Part shown: positions 50,141-57,411 of the stretch, one piece after another | Layout: every line of letters begins with the position of its first letter | How positions within the stretch are numbered: position 1 is the first letter of the stretch | Source: Oscillatoriales cyanobacterium | GTDB lineage: Bacteria; Cyanobacteriota; Cyanobacteriia; Cyanobacteriales; Laspinemataceae | DNA length: 64,000 nucleotides | Reading direction: 5' to 3' | NCBI GenBank assembly: GCA_011390955.1 | Contig: JAABRM010000007.1 | Span: forward strand, 62,001-126,000 | Made by a program: the position numbers and the translations under genes | Notes under the pieces: generated by a model | Seen by the model: the letters and a program-made list of their open reading frames with translations, nothing else | Told to the model about the DNA's origin: nothing | Databases searched by the model: none

Positions 50141-51499
50141 CTAAATGTACTTTTTAAAGACAGGATTTAGCAGAAAGCGCGATCGCCCTCCCGCGATCAC
50201 TTTTTCGGCTAATCCTCGTCTGACTAAAGATTGGATAGCGTCCCATAATTCCGATTGGGAAATTTCGCTTAATCCAGGTTGTCGTGAAATCTCTACCGCT
50301 TCATCTTCTGAAAATCTGGATATGACTTTTTTTTCTAACTCCGATAAACGGTCTAATTGAGATTCTATAATTGGGGATAAGTCGCCGATAAATATCTCCT
50401 CCTCCTTAAGCCCCCCCTTTCCAAGGGGGGGTTGGGGGGGATTCCCTAAAAATAGGGAAACGCTGCCGTCAAATAGTTCCACGATGGTTGAGGCGATAAT
50501 ATTTAACCAGGTGGGATGACCTTGATAGAGGTTGATTAATTCTGGCCATTTTTGTGAGTCCGTTAATCCGTGTTCTTTCAAAATTTCCTCAGCATCCGCT
50601 GATAATCCTTTCAGGTTTAAGGTGCGGGTGGATTGTTTTTCTGCTGCTAAGGTAGCGAGTTCTCTGGGTTTTTCCCAACTCAGGAGAATGACACAACTTT
50701 GATGATGGTTTTTGGCGATTTGTTGCCAAAATTGGCCATAGTCTTTATGTTCGGCTAAGTATTGACCGGCTAATTCACCGCTTTGAAACAGATTTTGCAG
50801 GTCATCCAGGATGACTAAACAGCGCGAGTTACGAAAGTAATCAATTATTGTGGGTAATTGGGGCTGTTGGGACTGGGCAAAAAATTGTTGCAGTTGGTTT
50901 TTTAGGGAGGAAAGGGTGGGAGTCTCTGTGAGACTTTTCCAAATAATATAGTCAAATTCAGGCTTGATTTGTTCGATGAGTTGCCTGGTTAATACGCTTT
51001 TGCCAATGCCACTTAATCCATAGATGGTAATTAAGCGGATCTGGTCTTGTAATATCCACTGTTTGAGGGTATTTAGTTCGGTGGTGCGGTTGTAAAAGTC
51101 CGTGAGGTCTGGGGCGTCGATTAAGTCGATAATGGGTGAAGAATTTTGGGTGGGGGAAGAGTTAGGAGAAGAGGGCGATCGCTGTTGTTCACTACAAATA
51201 TTGATATTACCTATTTGTAAGCAATTAGCATGATTTTCAGATATTTCTGCTTGTTCTAACACAGAAAACACATTCGACTTTTTAACATCTTCTCCAACCA
51301 CATCAGAAAGAAGTTTCCATAACTTCCACGCTTCTTTTTTCACATGATCGTAGCTTCTCTCATTATTTTCAGCAATTTCATAATAATCCTGATGTTGCCA
51401 AATGCCCTCTAAGATAGATTTTTGTAGCGATTCAAGATGTTTTCCGGTTTTAGCGAATACCTGTTCATCAGTCCAGTTTAAAACTTCTTGAATATCCAT
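50141..51499 (-). CDS. Small STAND NTPase: N-terminal HTH plus NB-ARC (copy 2)
   Basis: 452 residues from the ATG at 51497-51499 (MDIQEVLNWTDEQVF), chosen because it aligns with MKNIEEVLEW of copy 1. An in-frame upstream ATG at 51553 would run through the decamer array. The HTH region (1-85) is related to copy 1 but clearly divergent. The NB-ARC core from PIIDLIDAPDLTDFYNRTTE onward is nearly identical, with Walker A GLSGIGKS and Walker B CLVILDD. It also carries an in-frame dispersed repeat (NPPQPPLGKGG, DNA 50411-50442) and a shorter Ser/Pro linker. It has no sensor repeats. Divergent from the peptide gene at 51740. Confidence 0.87.
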   Translation of the reverse strand: MDIQEVLNWTDEQVFAKTGKHLESLQKSILEGIWQHQDYYEIAENNERSYDHVKKEAWKLWKLLSDVVGEDVKKSNVFSVLEQAEISENHANCLQIGNINICSEQQRSPSSPNSSPTQNSSPIIDLIDAPDLTDFYNRTTELNTLKQWILQDQIRLITIYGLSGIGKSVLTRQLIEQIKPEFDYIIWKSLTETPTLSSLKNQLQQFFAQSQQPQLPTIIDYFRNSRCLVILDDLQNLFQSGELAGQYLAEHKDYGQFWQQIAKNHHQSCVILLSWEKPRELATLAAEKQSTRTLNLKGLSADAEEILKEHGLTDSQKWPELINLYQGHPTWLNIIASTIVELFDGSVSLFLGNPPQPPLGKGGLKEEEIFIGDLSPIIESQLDRLSELEKKVISRFSEDEAVEISRQPGLSEISQSELWDAIQSLVRRGLAEKVIAGGRSRFLLNPVFKKYI

Positions 51500-51527
51500 A
51501 GGACAAAGTGGGGGTATGCAACGATAA

Positions 51528-51630
51528 TCCCACTTTATCACACTTTTTCCCACTTTTTCTCAAAAATCCCACTTTTTCCCACAAAATTGGTGATGTAAAT
51601 AATTGTAAAATGCCACTTTATCCCACTTTT
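51528..51630. promoter_or_regulatory. Phased decamer direct repeats TCCCACTTTT in the divergent promoter region
   Basis: Seven units of a 10-nt motif start at 51528 (TCCCACTTTA), 51538 (TCACACTTTT), 51548 (TCCCACTTTT), 51567 (TCCCACTTTT), 51577 (TCCCACAAAA), 51611 (TGCCACTTTA) and 51621 (TCCCACTTTT). Steps are 10, 10, 19, 10, 34 and 10 nt, so most units share one helical face. Same design as 2419-2477 but with C instead of T at the fourth base and T-rich ends. A likely operator for the STAND HTH or another factor controlling both directions. Confidence 0.65.
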
Positions 51631-51739
51631 ATGACTATACAATCATCCAGTTTTATACTAAAATGATTAACCATACAACGAAAGAGTTTCTAGCAAACTA
51701 GAGCGTACTTTCGACCTTTCATCAAGTAGGTTTACTACT

Positions 51740-51910
51740 ATGTTACAAAGCAAAATAGCAGCGGCTCGAGTCACAGAAAAGCAAAACAACACTGCAATTG
51801 ATGAATCTAAGGGCATTGCTCGGCAAGATAACCACAGTGAATGGTATCCGATTGAGGTAGGAACAGAACGAGCAAATCTTATGGCTTGTCCCAAAGGTGC
51901 GCTTTTTTAA
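51740..51910 (+). CDS. Candidate RiPP precursor peptide (56 residues)
   Basis: ATG at 51740 to TAA at 51908-51910. Leader-like charged N-terminus (MLQSKIAAARVTEKQNNTAI), then a core-like C-terminus with HSEWYPIEVG, one Cys and the end LMACPKGALF. The reading frame lies between the decamer array and a radical SAM/SPASM gene 128 nt downstream, on the same strand; a hairpin at 51990 sits between them. Size, single Cys, aromatic-rich end and order (precursor then maturase) fit a RiPP precursor. The first six residues are shared with the 147-residue protein at 2541, which has the same position in the paralogous locus. No family match is recalled. Confidence 0.6.
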   Translation: MLQSKIAAARVTEKQNNTAIDESKGIARQDNHSEWYPIEVGTERANLMACPKGALF

Positions 51911-51989
51911 GCAACGATTAAGATTGTACGATCATCTAAAAAGGTGAGAAACATATAAAAGCAAATTACTATGCAGTAGATCCAATAGA

Positions 51990-52012
51990 GGACGCGATCA
52001 TATGTCGCGTCC
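51990..52012 (+). terminator. Hairpin between peptide and radical SAM genes (attenuator-like)
   Basis: GGACGCGA (51990-51997), 7-nt loop, TCGCGTCC (52005-52012), then TTACTTT, 26 nt before the radical SAM start. A leaky terminator here would give more precursor mRNA than maturase mRNA, as seen in many RiPP operons (inference). Confidence 0.55.
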
Positions 52013-52038
52013 GTTACTTTCTAAGAGAGGAATTATAT

Positions 52039-53166
52039 ATGTTAGTCCATCGGCATATTGGCAATGTAGATTTCGCAATCGATCCATCCCAGCCTGTTGG
52101 GATTTGTTTAAAAACAAATGAAAATGATCGATTAAAATTTTCAAATATTAAAGCTTTTATTGATTGGATTATAGCCAGAGCGAGAATGCCTGCTACTCTT
52201 CAATGGGAGTTGCTTTCAGTCTGCAACTTTAAATGTCGCTTTTGTTATATGGTGGGACATACCGAACCTACGATATTTTCGTCGGAACGGGCTTTTAAAC
52301 TGATTGATGAATTTGTGGATGCGGGGGTTGTTCAAGTCATTTTAACTGGCGGAGAGTGTCTGATCCATCCAAATTTTACAGCCATTTATGAAAAACTCCG
52401 CTTGGCAGGTATTATTGTATCTGTTTTCACTAATTTAGAAAAGTTAACCGCCGAGCATATCGAAATATTTAAGCGTTATCCACCTTATGTGATTGAGGTG
52501 AGCATTTACGGTCACGATGAAGATAGTTACGAAAGAGTCACTGGACGGCGAGCTTTTAACCAGGTACTCCACAACATAGAGATTCTTCGCGACTATGGCT
52601 TTAATCTTCTTTGTAAAACTCCAATAACTACTCTGACCCATAATTCTATTGATTGGATATATAATTGGTGTCAAAATCGTAACCTGGAATATTTGGCAGA
52701 TCCAAGTATTAAGGATGGTCTTGACGGTGATGATTTATCAGACTTTTCCCTAAAATTTGAAGAATATTACGCTGCCGAAAAACTTAGGCTTCACTTAGCG
52801 AAAAACCTAATTAACTCTACGAATTTAGAAAATAGAGATCCGTCTCGTGTTTTTAGCTGCGGAGTTGGTAAAGTAGGTGCTTACATTAACTACGATGCTA
52901 CTCTTTCTCCCTGTTCAAGCATTCGGAATCAGCGCTTCAATCTGATGGAACTTTCCTTCGCTGATGCTTGGCAACAGTTAGTTAATAATATACAAGCACA
53001 GGAAAATTTAGTTATCAGTGGATGTAATCCGAATTGTTCTGCTAGATCAATATGTAAGATGTGTCCCGCAGTAGCTTTCCGTGATGAAGAAGGAAACTAT
53101 AGAGTTAATCCAGCTTATTGTGAGCGACAAATTGCCCTGGCAAAGGTTCTTGCTATTAGTTCTTAG
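52039..53166 (+). CDS. Radical SAM/SPASM peptide maturase
   Basis: 375 residues, start preceded by GAGAGG. The radical SAM cluster motif is CNFKCRFC (Cys62/66/69) with TGGE at 103-106 for SAM binding. The C-terminal SPASM domain has seven Cys: 274, 292, 329, 333, 339, 342 and 361, in the order C-x17-C, CxxxC, CxxxxxC, CxxC, C, enough for two auxiliary [4Fe-4S] clusters. SPASM enzymes modify ribosomal peptides (thioether, C-C or C-O crosslinks, epimerisation). Residues 1-50 precede the barrel and may bind the leader, though no clear RRE fold is seen. Partner is the 56-residue gene upstream. The chemistry cannot be predicted from sequence alone. Confidence 0.9.
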   Translation: MLVHRHIGNVDFAIDPSQPVGICLKTNENDRLKFSNIKAFIDWIIARARMPATLQWELLSVCNFKCRFCYMVGHTEPTIFSSERAFKLIDEFVDAGVVQVILTGGECLIHPNFTAIYEKLRLAGIIVSVFTNLEKLTAEHIEIFKRYPPYVIEVSIYGHDEDSYERVTGRRAFNQVLHNIEILRDYGFNLLCKTPITTLTHNSIDWIYNWCQNRNLEYLADPSIKDGLDGDDLSDFSLKFEEYYAAEKLRLHLAKNLINSTNLENRDPSRVFSCGVGKVGAYINYDATLSPCSSIRNQRFNLMELSFADAWQQLVNNIQAQENLVISGCNPNCSARSICKMCPAVAFRDEEGNYRVNPAYCERQIALAKVLAISS

Positions 53167-53526
53167 TTCTGCTATTGGGAATAGGTACTTTCCCGATCGC
53201 GATCGCCTTCTTTATTCAATTCTCAATGCGGGGGCGATCGCCCAAGCAGAGCAGACAAGAAACCCGGTTTCTTCAAGAAACCGGGTTTCTTTGTTTCTGG
53301 ACAATTTTGAGGCAGAAGTGGGAGTAATGCCCCCAGAGGAGTTTCTCTCGTTTCAGGTTTCCCGGTTCCAGATTTTAGGGAAATTTCCTGGTTTTAGCTG
53401 GAACTGTTACGCTCGATTTGAATCACCTAAATAGCTTGAGCGTGAGTAATTTCTGCCATAGTCAAGCCACCCGTGACAAACTTGAATAAATATGATTAAA
53501 TAGATGAGGAGCAATTTTTCAAAAAA
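53167..53526. other. Intergenic region with palindrome copy 2
   Basis: 360 bp. HIP1-rich at the left, then the GAAACCCGGTTTCTT palindrome with its shared tail at 53259-53310. The open frame crossing this region is built on the repeat and on out-of-frame radical SAM codons and is not a gene. Confidence 0.65.
53259..53289. repeat. Perfect palindrome GAAACCCGGTTTCTT, copy 2
   Basis: Identical to 3020-3050 in both 15-bp arms, with the same tail TTTCTGGACAATTTT. It lies 92 nt after the radical SAM stop and could end that transcript. Confidence 0.8.
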
Positions 53527-53769
53527 ATGCCAACAGTCTTAAGATTTGAAGCCTATCGTTTTTATTTTTACAGCCATGAACCCAACGAACCACCCCATAT
53601 TCACATTGATAGAGATAATCTCTCAGCAAAATTCTGGTTATCTCCGATATCTTTAGCCAAAAATATCGGCTTTAATGCTAAAGAGCTAAGAAAAATAGAA
53701 TCACTGGTCGAAGCTAATCAACAAAAATTTTTGGAGGCATGGTATGACTACTTTGGCAATTCAAACTGA
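53527..53769 (+). CDS. DUF4160 protein (toxin-antitoxin-like pair, first gene)
   Basis: 80 residues. MPTVLRFEAYRFYFYSHEPN, then EPPHIHIDRD and AKFWLSPISLAKNIGF match DUF4160, a small family nearly always followed by DUF2442. It overlaps the DUF2442 gene by 26 nt. The pair is regarded as toxin-antitoxin-like; which member is toxic is not established to my knowledge. Confidence 0.88.
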   Translation: MPTVLRFEAYRFYFYSHEPNEPPHIHIDRDNLSAKFWLSPISLAKNIGFNAKELRKIESLVEANQQKFLEAWYDYFGNSN

Positions 53770-54013
53770 TATTAGAGTAAAAAATGTTCTGATATATGAA
53801 GATGCTTTTAGTGTTGAATTAATGGATGGACGCACTCTCACCGTTCCTTTAGCTTGGTTTCCTCGACTATTAAAAGCTACACCCGAACAGTTAGAAAAAT
53901 GGGTGATTTGTGGCGGCGGTTATGGGATTCATTGGGAAGAAATTGATGAGGATCTTAGTACCGAAGGATTATTACGCGGTGCTCCCGCGCCTCGGAATCA
54001 AACGCGATTATAA
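53744..54013 (+). CDS. DUF2442 protein (toxin-antitoxin-like pair, second gene)
   Basis: 89 residues. VLIYEDAFSVELMDGRTLTV, then PLAWFPRLLKATPEQLEKW and YGIHWEEIDEDLSTEGLL are the DUF2442 core, related to nuclease-inhibitor-like proteins. Coupled to DUF4160. Confidence 0.88.
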   Translation: MTTLAIQTDIRVKNVLIYEDAFSVELMDGRTLTVPLAWFPRLLKATPEQLEKWVICGGGYGIHWEEIDEDLSTEGLLRGAPAPRNQTRL

Positions 54014-54018
54014 GGCAA

Positions 54019-54049
54019 GAAACCCGATTTCTTTAAGAAACCGGGTTTC
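54019..54049. repeat. Palindrome GAAACCCGATTTCTT, copy 3
   Basis: One arm differs by a single base (GATTTC for GGTTTC) from the copies at 3020 and 53259; the same TTTCTGGACAATTT tail follows. Confidence 0.75.
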
Positions 54050-54067
54050 TGCGTTTCTGGACAATTT

Positions 54068-54146
54068 CCGGGTGTAGGAGCGAAGCATAAGCGGATAAAT
54101 CTCTGGGAAAAATCAACAGATTCTTGACGCTTATGCTTCGCCCGTA
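54068..54146. repeat. Diverged inverted GCGAAGCATAAGCG repeat pair
   Basis: GAGCGAAGCATAAGCG on the left and CGCTTATGCTTCGCCC on the right, around a roughly 45-nt loop. Same layout as the 3167 element but with a different inner sequence. Confidence 0.6.
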
Positions 54147-54299
54147 TCTATATGCATTTTCGGTGCTGGCATTTTAGGACAGAAGTGGGAGGCGCGATCG
54201 CATATGGTGGTTTTCTCTCCTTAACATTTTCTGGGCTTATCCGTGAACCATCGAGCATCTAATAGCGATCGCACCGAGGGTGACAATCTCAACCCCACC

Positions 54300-54695
54300 T
54301 TACGGGATGAAAAGGCGACTTACGCCCATATAGACATCAATATCAATCACAATTTCCACCAGACGAACTGCACAACGCTGCCGATATTCTGAGTCATTCA
54401 ACAAGCGGTCAGCATCACTAATGGTAATCACGGGAAGTGATGTAGACGTAATTTCCTCACGCATCACTTGTTCCAGAGAGTTTTCGCCTTTCATACTCCG
54501 ATTCGCTGTCAATAAAATCATCTGATTTGATTGAGCCAACTGCCAAACAACCCGATCGTCACTATTGATTGACAGGCCGATTTCCTCAAAAGTGATAAAT
54601 CGAATAAACACCCAATCTAGCCAGCCACTACTCACAATACTGCCCGACAGAAGGAGCGCGTGTCCTCTTAAATTACGATCGACTAAAAAATTCAT
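54300..54695 (-). CDS. PIN-like (DUF5615-type) toxin candidate
   Basis: 131 residues. NFLVDRNLRGHALLLSGSI at the start, EIGLSINSDDRVVWQLAQ and MILLTANRSMKGENSLEQVM follow the Asp-rich PIN/Mut7-C-like pattern of DUF5615 proteins. It overlaps the DUF433 gene by 4 nt. DUF5615 and DUF433 form a recognised toxin-antitoxin-like pair in cyanobacteria. Confidence 0.78.
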   Translation of the reverse strand: MNFLVDRNLRGHALLLSGSIVSSGWLDWVFIRFITFEEIGLSINSDDRVVWQLAQSNQMILLTANRSMKGENSLEQVMREEITSTSLPVITISDADRLLNDSEYRQRCAVRLVEIVIDIDVYMGVSRLFIP

Positions 54696-55066
54696 AGCTG
54701 AGACTGAAACTTTGCTTTGGCTGCTTGAAGTTTTGCCCGAATCTCTTCTTGGCCTGGTTTCGGTGGCATAGCGGCAATTTTAGCAATTAAATCCCGATTT
54801 TTTTCTTCATAATACAGCCGCAGTTCCTCCGCTTCCCGAAGCACTTGATGATACTCAGCTTCAACCGTAGGGCGATTGGCCTCAATATAAGCTAAAGCCG
54901 CGTTAATTTGTGCTTCTGTCAGGTCAAATAATCCCCTGATAAATTTAGGCGGATATTGAGCGGTTACATAGTCCATAATGTCGTAGATCGTAATCCGTGT
55001 ACCGGCAATGGTTAACCCTCGTTCTGTACGGATAATCCCTGTTTGTTCCTTGGATATGTTTGTCAT
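54692..55066 (-). CDS. DUF433 antitoxin candidate with helical extension
   Basis: 124 residues from the ATG at 55064-55066; a TTG start five codons upstream is less likely. IIRTERGLTIAGTRITIYDI, then MDYVTAQYPPKFIRGLFDLT and INAALAYIEANR are DUF433, an HTH protein. The C-terminal 45 residues are a charged helix (REAEELRLYYEEKNRDLIAK) that may hold the toxin. Confidence 0.85.
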   Translation of the reverse strand: MTNISKEQTGIIRTERGLTIAGTRITIYDIMDYVTAQYPPKFIRGLFDLTEAQINAALAYIEANRPTVEAEYHQVLREAEELRLYYEEKNRDLIAKIAAMPPKPGQEEIRAKLQAAKAKFQSQL

Positions 55067-55135
55067 AATTTTTCCCAACAATCTGTTGGCTGAAAGTCAT
55101 TTATCTTTTAATACCATATATTTTAATCCAAAAAA

Positions 55136-55489
55136 TTAAGCTGTGGCAAATTCTGTCAAAGGTCGTTTACTGGGATGATGGAACCCTAAAACAATATCAG
55201 TTTGAGGAATTCCCGCAAACAGTAAATCATCCACTATACAGAAATTGGTTAAATCTTGTTCCACCCAAACTTTGCTATCTTTAATTTTCAGATAGATGAT
55301 AATATGCTGTACTAGCTTTGTATCCTCCCAGCCAAAGCGAAACCAAAGATACTCATCTCTCATTTCATCCAAGGCTAGGCGATCGCTTACTTCATATTCA
55401 GGATTTTTCTTGCCTTGATTAAGCTTGATTTCATAATATTCGGTCAAGATTCGTTTGATGATCTGGCGGTAATTTTCTAAGTCAGCCAT
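55136..55489 (-). CDS. xisI: XisI family protein
   Basis: 117 residues. LENYRQIIKRILTEYYEIKL, YLWFRFGWEDTKLVQHIIIY, then KVWVEQDLTN and VLGFHHPSKRPLTEFA are the XisI signature. XisI was named for fdxN-element excision in Anabaena but is widespread, always after xisH, and behaves like one half of a toxin-antitoxin-like pair. It overlaps the broken xisH by 13 nt. Confidence 0.92.
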   Translation of the reverse strand: MADLENYRQIIKRILTEYYEIKLNQGKKNPEYEVSDRLALDEMRDEYLWFRFGWEDTKLVQHIIIYLKIKDSKVWVEQDLTNFCIVDDLLFAGIPQTDIVLGFHHPSKRPLTEFATA

Positions 55490-55815
55490 TTTACCAGTTC
55501 CTCCTTCGCCGTATCTACTACAATTAAAAAAACTCGATTATCTTTAATCGCTGCTTGCACAGATTTTCTTTGAAAAAAATCGTCATAGACCAGACTATCT
55601 ATCGATCGCTAAATACTATATTCCGGTTCAGTCAGTTGAATCAGGTTTCTATATACAATGTATTGTCCCAATGCTCCATGAAAGTCATACATTAGGGATT
55701 TTCCCACAAAGCTTTTGACTTCAACAACGATTTTTTCGCCTCCTCTTTCTGCGGCAATTGGTTTTTCGGCTGCTAGATCGGCATACAATTCAGCATCCTC
55801 ATATTTGATGAAAAT
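55477..55815 (-). pseudogene. xisH remnant, 5' truncated and with an internal stop
   Basis: The frame opens after a TAA at 55816-55818 without a start and reads YEDAELYADLAAEKPIAAER, then GGEKIVVEVKSFVGKSLMYDFHGALGQY, the XisH nuclease-like core with the ExK motif. After TEPEYSI comes a stop, and the remaining VYDDFF...LIVVDTAKEELVKW continues in frame to 55477. About 25 N-terminal residues are missing. XisI is left without a working partner. Confidence 0.85.
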
Positions 55816-55968
55816 TTAAAAGAATGGGTAGTAATTTTATTGTACACTATTACTTTAAGCGTGGATTGATTGGTGAACGAAGAATAAGCACGGCGATCGC
55901 GCTCCGGATATGAAACCAGCGAATTATAATTGAAGGTGATGTGAATATAACCAATCGAGCCGAAAATT

Positions 55969-57297
55969 ATGCAATGGAAGCCTGGGGACCGATTACAAAA
56001 CTATATTATTGAAGAAATCCTCGGAGAAGGGGGATTTGGGGTGACGTATCGCGCTAGGGATCCTAGGGGCGATCGCGTAGCGATTAAAGTGTTGAACCTC
56101 AAAGGATTGGTAGCCGCAAAAGCAGCCAAGTATCGGGAACTTTTGGTCAAAGAGGCGGAATTTTTATCTCAGTGTCATCATCCCAGTATTGTCCAAGTGA
56201 AGGAGTTGATCCAGCAAGACCCGAACTGGTGTATGGTGATGGAATATGTGGAGGGCATGGACTTGGCCACGATGGTTGAAGAGCAAGGGCAATTGGCCGA
56301 ATCTCAAGCAGTCTTCTATATTTACCAAATCGGTGAAGCATTGCATCAGATTCACCAGCAAGGATTTTTACATCGAGATATCAAACCCCTGAATATTTTA
56401 ATTCGCAAAGAAAGGTCTGATGCGGTACTAATTGATTTTGGCTTTGTCCAAGAATTTCAACAGCAGCAAGTGGAAGTGCATCCAGAGTATGGTTCCAGAG
56501 GATTTGCACCGATTGAACAGTATGATTGGCGATCGCTCAGAGGGGCTTATACCGATGTCTATGGATTAGCCGCCACCTTATATACGCTATTAACCGCAAA
56601 AATTCCCGCCTCTGCCACCTCAAGAGACCGGGAAATATTCAAACATCAAACCGATCCTTTAGTTCCCCCAAAAAAATATAATCCGCAAATTAGCGATGCC
56701 GTCAACGAGGCAATTCTCAAAGGTTTAGAATTCCAGCCCGAAAATCGTCCCCAGTCCGTCGCCGAATGGTTAAAACTTTTGGGCTATCATCTGCCAACTG
56801 AAACTGCCACGACTGCCACCGAGGAAAACAAAACTACCGAGAAACCAACAGCCCAGCAGACAAATCCCTGGGGATCCGCTGTGGGCATGGACTATAGCAA
56901 ACTGCAAGCATTACTCGCAGCAGGCAACTGGCAAGAAGCCGATCGCGAAACCGAAGCGATCGTGCTGGCGATATCCGGGCAAGAAGAACAGGGGAAATTG
57001 AATGCCACGCACCTGAAAAACTTCCCCTGTCGGGATTTACGCATTCTGAACCAACTATGGCTAGAATCAAGCAATGGTCGTTTTGGCTTTAGCGTGCAAA
57101 ATCAGATTTGGGCCTCGGTGAAACAAAATTACCAAACCTTCAGCGATCGCGTCGGATGGCGTGTTGGCAAATCCTGGTTGCCCTATTCAGAGTTAAAGTT
57201 TAACCATGAAGCCCCGACGGGACATTTACCCAGTTGGGGACGACGGGGACGTTTTTGGCCATTTTTGGCGGCGAGAGTTGAGGAGTGCATCCTTTAA
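55969..57297 (+). CDS. Serine/threonine kinase fused to a GUN4 domain
   Basis: 442 residues. A Hanks-type kinase (about 10-270) has LGEGGFGVTYRA, VAIKVL, HRDIKPLNILI, DFGFVQE and GSRGFAPIEQY. After a short linker the GUN4 domain (about 305-435) has MDYSKLQALLAAGNWQEADR, LRILNQLWLESSNGRFGFSV, YQTFSDRVGW and a C-terminal GHLPSWGRRG. GUN4 binds porphyrins and stimulates Mg-chelatase in free form; in kinase fusions it probably acts as a tetrapyrrole-sensing module. Start preceded by AGCCGAAAATT, with a weak Shine-Dalgarno. The pentapeptide gene follows 114 bp later. Confidence 0.92.
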   Translation: MQWKPGDRLQNYIIEEILGEGGFGVTYRARDPRGDRVAIKVLNLKGLVAAKAAKYRELLVKEAEFLSQCHHPSIVQVKELIQQDPNWCMVMEYVEGMDLATMVEEQGQLAESQAVFYIYQIGEALHQIHQQGFLHRDIKPLNILIRKERSDAVLIDFGFVQEFQQQQVEVHPEYGSRGFAPIEQYDWRSLRGAYTDVYGLAATLYTLLTAKIPASATSRDREIFKHQTDPLVPPKKYNPQISDAVNEAILKGLEFQPENRPQSVAEWLKLLGYHLPTETATTATEENKTTEKPTAQQTNPWGSAVGMDYSKLQALLAAGNWQEADRETEAIVLAISGQEEQGKLNATHLKNFPCRDLRILNQLWLESSNGRFGFSVQNQIWASVKQNYQTFSDRVGWRVGKSWLPYSELKFNHEAPTGHLPSWGRRGRFWPFLAARVEECIL

Positions 57298-57411
57298 AAG
57301 GTAACGTGATGTAATTGTTGCCAGACAAATGAAGTCAGTCCCATCTGCGAACAGCATTCCCCATCCATAAAACAACATTTGTCCAGCAGACCTATTCAGA
57401 TCAATTATTTT

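Noticed and set aside
51667-51894. 75-residue minus-strand frame over the peptide gene
   Set aside because: No family pattern and no ribosome site. The plus-strand frame is better placed (same strand as and directly before the maturase) and shares its MLQSKI start with the gene at 2541.
52039-53166. Radical SAM enzyme as a splicease (PlpX-type) or spectinamide-like housekeeping enzyme
   Set aside because: No PlpY-like partner and no Tyr-Gly splice motif in the small gene; HSEWYP does not fit. Housekeeping SPASM enzymes such as PqqE or anSME have different partners.
53081-53434. 117-residue frame overlapping the radical SAM 3' end
   Set aside because: It reads radical SAM codons out of frame and then a dispersed palindrome; no coding signal of its own.
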